Shown here piece by piece: positions 60,336 through 64,000 of a stretch of 64,000 nt of DNA (its first letter is position 1; each line of letters begins with the position of its first letter). The position numbers and the translations under genes were made by a program. Source of the DNA: Methylotenera sp. (GTDB lineage Bacteria > Pseudomonadota > Gammaproteobacteria > Burkholderiales > Methylophilaceae); the NCBI GenBank assembly GCA_002928535.1, contig PERG01000003.1:1-64000 (forward strand), read 5' to 3'. Below the pieces are notes generated by a model. The model did no database searches and was not told where the DNA came from. It worked only from the letters and a program-made list of their open reading frames with translations.

Positions 60336-61292
60336 ATGGTGTCTAGCAGCAGCAACATGATGGTTTTTACTGGCAACGCCAACCCTGTGCTAGCGCAAGA
60401 AGTTGCTACACATCTGGGGATTGAGCTTGGTCGTGCAGACGTAGGTAGATTCAGCGATGGCGAGATTATGGTTGAATTGCTGGAAAACGTACGCGGTCGC
60501 GACGTATTCGTATTGCAATCCACTAGCCACCCGACCAACGACAGCCTGATGGAAGTCATGGTCATGGTTGATGCGCTGCGTCGCTCTTCAGCCGCCCGTA
60601 TTACCGCTGCGATCCCCTACTTTGGTTATTCACGTCAAGATCGCCGTCCACGTTCAGCGCGTGTAGCGATTACTGCCAAAGTAGTAGCAAATATGTTAAC
60701 TGGCGTAGGTGTTAATCGCCTGCTGACCATGGATTTACACTCTGACCAGATTCAAGGTTTCTTTGATATTCCGGTTGATAATATTTATGCAACACCGATT
60801 CTGCTGGCTGATTTATGGCGCCAGAATCATGAAAATTTAGTCGTGGTTTCACCGGATGTAGGCGGCGTAGTCCGCGCACGTGCTTGTGCAAAACAGTTGA
60901 ATTCAGATTTGGCGATTATCGATAAACGCCGTCCAAAAGCCAACGTAGCCAAAGTAATGAACATCATTGGTGATGTGGCTGGCCGTACTTGCGTGATCAT
61001 GGATGACATGGTCGATACCGCAAATACATTGTGTGAAGCCGCTGCCGCGTTGAAAAAGCATGGCGCAGTTAAAGTGCTGGCGTATGCCACGCACCCGGTA
61101 TTATCCGGTGGGGCCGCAGAGCGCATTATGAATTCTGAACTGGATGAGTTAGTAGTGACTAACACCATTTCACTTGGTGCAGATTCAATCGCTTGCAGCA
61201 AAATCCGCCAATTGAGCGCCGCAGAATTACTCGCTGAAACGATTCGTCGTATCAGCTGTGAAGATTCAGTATCTTCACTGTTTATGGATTAA
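60336..61292 (+). CDS. prs: Ribose-phosphate pyrophosphokinase
   Basis: [68 protein letters not shown]. Confidence 0.98.
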   Translation: MVSSSSNMMVFTGNANPVLAQEVATHLGIELGRADVGRFSDGEIMVELLENVRGRDVFVLQSTSHPTNDSLMEVMVMVDALRRSSAARITAAIPYFGYSRQDRRPRSARVAITAKVVANMLTGVGVNRLLTMDLHSDQIQGFFDIPVDNIYATPILLADLWRQNHENLVVVSPDVGGVVRARACAKQLNSDLAIIDKRRPKANVAKVMNIIGDVAGRTCVIMDDMVDTANTLCEAAAALKKHGAVKVLAYATHPVLSGGAAERIMNSELDELVVTNTISLGADSIACSKIRQLSAAELLAETIRRISCEDSVSSLFMD

Positions 61293-61410
61293 TAGATAAA
61301 AATTAGATTTTTAAGTTTTCATCCTACAAGCTGGTCGCGGTTTGTAGATTTTAGTGTAGTAAGGCCCTCGAAAGCCTGTAGTAATAAGTAGTAAAACTAG
61401 GAGCAGTAAA

Positions 61411-62055
61411 ATGACTATCGAAATTAATGCAGTAAAACGTGACGACAGAGGTACGGGTGCGAGCCGCCGTTCACGTCGTGCTGGCAACGTGCCAGGTGTA
61501 GTGTACGGTGGTGGTAAAGAAGCCGTATCAGTTGAGTTCTCGCACAAGGAATTGTTTCTTGAGTTCCGTCATGAAGCATTCCATGCTTCTATCTTAAGCT
61601 TGAACCTGGATGGCAAAAAAGAAAACGTATTGTTACGTGACTACCAAATGCACCCAGTACGCAACACTATTCAACACGTTGATTTCCAACGCGTTAGCGC
61701 AACGGAAAAAATCCACGTTAAAGTGCCATTCCACTTCATCAATGCTGACATCGCTCCAGGCGTTAAATTAGGCGGCGGTATCGTGGCGCACATCATGACC
61801 GAAGCTGATGTAAGCTGCTTGGCAAAAGATTTGCCAGAGTTCATTGAAGTTGATTTGGCAACATTAGAAATGGGTGACGCTGTGCACTTGTCACAACTTA
61901 AATTGCCAAAAGGCGTTGAGTTCGTTCAATTAGCCCATGACAATGACGCAACCGTTGCCTCTATTGCTAAAACACGCGGCAGCTTAGCTGACGACGCAGC
62001 AGATGCTGCCGTTGCAGCGGATGCAGCAGAAGCATCAGCTACACCAGCAGTTTAA
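61411..62055 (+). CDS. rplY: 50S ribosomal protein L25/general stress protein Ctc
   Basis: EINAVKRDDRGTGASRRSRRAGNVPGVVYGGGKE; LLRDYQMHPVRNTIQHVDF. Confidence 0.97.
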   Translation: MTIEINAVKRDDRGTGASRRSRRAGNVPGVVYGGGKEAVSVEFSHKELFLEFRHEAFHASILSLNLDGKKENVLLRDYQMHPVRNTIQHVDFQRVSATEKIHVKVPFHFINADIAPGVKLGGGIVAHIMTEADVSCLAKDLPEFIEVDLATLEMGDAVHLSQLKLPKGVEFVQLAHDNDATVASIAKTRGSLADDAADAAVAADAAEASATPAV

Positions 62056-62072
62056 GTTTTTGCATGAAAAAC

Positions 62073-62106
62073 AACGCGCGCTTTTAATCGAAGTGCGCGT
62101 TTTTTA
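62073..62106 (+). terminator. Rho-independent terminator after rplY
   Basis: AACGCGCGCTT-TTAATCG-AAGTGCGCGTTTTTTATTT. Confidence 0.85.
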
Positions 62107-62137
62107 TTTAATGGAATAGTCGACTAAAATAGCACCC

Positions 62138-62710
62138 ATGAGCGGCATCAAACTATTAGTAGGGTTAGGCAATCCGGGCGATAAATATGTAGCCACGCGC
62201 CACAACGCCGGCTTTTGGTGGGTCGATCAACTCGCCAACAGCACCAATAGCAAGCTCGCACTAGATACCAAGTTTTTTGGCCAAGCTGGTAAGTTAAGCC
62301 CGCATGCCGATACCTGGTTGCTCAAGCCAACCACGTTTATGAATGCCAGTGGCAAAGCTGTTGCGGCACTTGCTAATTATTACAAACTCACGCCTGAACA
62401 GATTTTAGTGATTCATGATGAGCTGGATTTACCGCCAGAAACCGTGAAGCTTAAAAAAGGCGGCGGTCATGGCGGACATAACGGATTAAAAGATATTACC
62501 GCCGTATTAGGCACGCCGGATTTCTGGCGCTTGCGCTTAGGAATTGGCCACCCAGGTGACCGTAACGAAGTGGTTAATTTTGTGCTCAAAGCCCCATTAA
62601 AAGATGAACTGACTGCCATTAATCAATGCATAGATAAAAGTATCGAAGTAGTGCCACAGTTACTCAAAGGTGACTTTGAAAACGCAATGTTAAAATTGCA
62701 CACCAAATAA
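62138..62710 (+). CDS. pth: Peptidyl-tRNA hydrolase
   Basis: [42 protein letters not shown]. Confidence 0.98.
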   Translation: MSGIKLLVGLGNPGDKYVATRHNAGFWWVDQLANSTNSKLALDTKFFGQAGKLSPHADTWLLKPTTFMNASGKAVAALANYYKLTPEQILVIHDELDLPPETVKLKKGGGHGGHNGLKDITAVLGTPDFWRLRLGIGHPGDRNEVVNFVLKAPLKDELTAINQCIDKSIEVVPQLLKGDFENAMLKLHTK

Positions 62711-62721
62711 TATTTAGCCTC

Positions 62722-62880
62722 AATTTTCCACCTGGTATTTTAGTTAAGTACAAAGCGGCAAGGATTGAGATGCAAGTAAGGAAAAGTCGATTCCAACTAG
62801 ATTTCACGCAAGGTCAAGGCGTTGAGGTTAGCGAAGATGAGACAGTACATTAGTACGGCGAAATCGCCAGAATGTAATTA
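62722..62880. repeat. Family-1 intergenic element, copy A (pth-ychF)
   Basis: Starts AATTTTCCACCTGGTATTTTAGTTAAGTACAAAGCGGCAAGGATTGAGATGC; core GAGACAGTACATTAGTACGGCGAA. Confidence 0.7.
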
Positions 62881-62889
62881 AGAAAACTC

Positions 62890-63021
62890 AATTTTCCACC
62901 TGTATTTTCGTTTAATACAAGGCGGCAAGGATTGAGATGCTGAAGACAGTACATTAAGTACGGCGAAGCAGCGAAGACGCTGCCAACGCAGTAATCAACG
63001 AAAAGATAGACTGGAAAATTT
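62890..63021. repeat. Family-1 intergenic element, copy B, palindromic and abutting ychF start codon
   Basis: Arms AATTTTCCACCTGTATTTTCGTT / AACGAAAAGATAGACTGGAAAATT; core AGACAGTACATTAAGTACGGCGAAGCAGCGAAGACGCTGCC. Confidence 0.8.
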
Positions 63022-64000
63022 ATGAAGTGTGGAATCGTGGGCTTACCCAACGTCGGCAAATCGACTTTATTCAATGCCATTACCAAGGCAGGCATCGCAG
63101 CAGAGAACTACCCTTTCTGCACTATCGAGCCTAACGTTGGCATTGTAGAAGTGCCTGACCCACGCTTGCAGCCGCTTATCGATATCGTAAAGCCACAGAA
63201 GGTACAACCGGCAATCGTTGAGTTTGTAGATATTGCAGGCTTGGTAGCTGGCGCTTCTAAAGGCGAAGGCTTGGGCAACAAGTTCCTCGCTAACATTCGC
63301 GAAACCGATGCTATTGCCCACGTGGTGCGCTGCTTTGAAGATGCTAACGTTATCCACGTTGCGAACAAAATCGACCCCCTATCCGATATTGAAGTGATCA
63401 ATACCGAGCTAGCCCTGGCGGACATGGAAACAGTTGAAAAAACCATGCAGCGCGAAGGCAAAAAAGCCAAAAGCGGCGATAAAGACGCCATCGCATTAAT
63501 GGCCGTATTAGAAAAAGTATTGCCGTGCCTGGATCAAGCCAAAGCGGTACGTACCTTAGGCTTGGATGATGATGAATTGCAATTACTCAAACCCTTATGC
63601 CTGATCACCGTCAAACCGGTGATGTACTTAGCCAATGTGGACGAAGCCGGTTTTGAAAACAACCCGCTATTAGACAAAGTGGTAGCGCTAGGCAAAGCAG
63701 AAAACGCGCCTGTAGTATGCATCTGCGCAAAAATCGAAGGTGAAATTTCTGAGCTGGAAGATGAAGACAAACTCCTATTCCTAAGCGAACTCGGCCAAGA
63801 TGAACCAGGCTTAAACCGCGTAATCCGCGCCGCTTATGATTTGCTAGGTCTGCAAACCTACTTCACCGCTGGCGTGCAAGAAGTGCGCGCCTGGACTGTG
63901 AAAAAAGGCGCAACTGCCCCACAAGCCGCTGGCGTGATCCATACCGACTTTGAACGCGGCTTCATCCGCGCAGAAGTGATTCAATATGATGAATACGTGA
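63022..64000 (+). CDS. ychF: Redox-regulated GTPase/ATPase YchF (truncated by window edge)
   Basis: ATG AAG TGT GGA ATC GTG GGC = [46 protein letters not shown], open to window end; not in the ORF track because it runs off the edge. Confidence 0.97.
   Translation, partial: MKCGIVGLPNVGKSTLFNAITKAGIAAENYPFCTIEPNVGIVEVPDPRLQPLIDIVKPQKVQPAIVEFVDIAGLVAGASKGEGLGNKFLANIRETDAIAHVVRCFEDANVIHVANKIDPLSDIEVINTELALADMETVEKTMQREGKKAKSGDKDAIALMAVLEKVLPCLDQAKAVRTLGLDDDELQLLKPLCLITVKPVMYLANVDEAGFENNPLLDKVVALGKAENAPVVCICAKIEGEISELEDEDKLLFLSELGQDEPGLNRVIRAAYDLLGLQTYFTAGVQEVRAWTVKKGATAPQAAGVIHTDFERGFIRAEVIQYDEYV

Noticed and set aside
62722-63021. IS element or CRISPR-like array
   Set aside because: No transposase ORF and no regular spacers; only two unequal palindromic repeats.

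Overview
The window looks like a chromosomal segment of a betaproteobacterium, probably a Methylophilaceae-like methylotroph. That assignment rests on gene content and order, not on a database search. Most of it is housekeeping: carA (partial), dapB, bamE, fur, recN, nadK, hrcA, hemH, hldD-gmhA-hldE-waaF, eda, edd, waaC, grpE-dnaK-dnaJ, coaD-rsmD, two M16 peptidases, ftsY-ftsE-ftsX, msrB, rpoH, ubiE-ubiJ-ubiB, mutM, a GldAFG-like ABC system, lolB-ispE-tRNA-Gln-prs-rplY-pth and ychF (partial). Two accessory LPS/surface-glycan blocks flank edd/eda: an AT-richer glycosyltransferase/FkbM block (about 12.5-18.5 kb), and a tightly overlapping core-modification operon (about 21.4-29.1 kb) with a NodU-type carbamoyltransferase, several InaA/WaaP-type kinases, a 2OG-Fe(II) oxygenase and glycosyltransferases. 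The most interesting non-coding signals are: (1) a ~105-nt element directly upstream of two unrelated genes (hldD and a 4Fe-4S ferredoxin), with identical 11-nt spacing to both start codons; (2) a second dispersed intergenic repeat family (19.3 kb, and 62.7-63.0 kb abutting ychF) whose core is conserved while its outer arms differ but stay self-complementary; (3) a CIRCE operator upstream of rpoH; (4) a carA leader with a strong promoter, a hairpin and a U-rich mini-ORF. I found no CRISPR array, prophage, IS element or rRNA operon.
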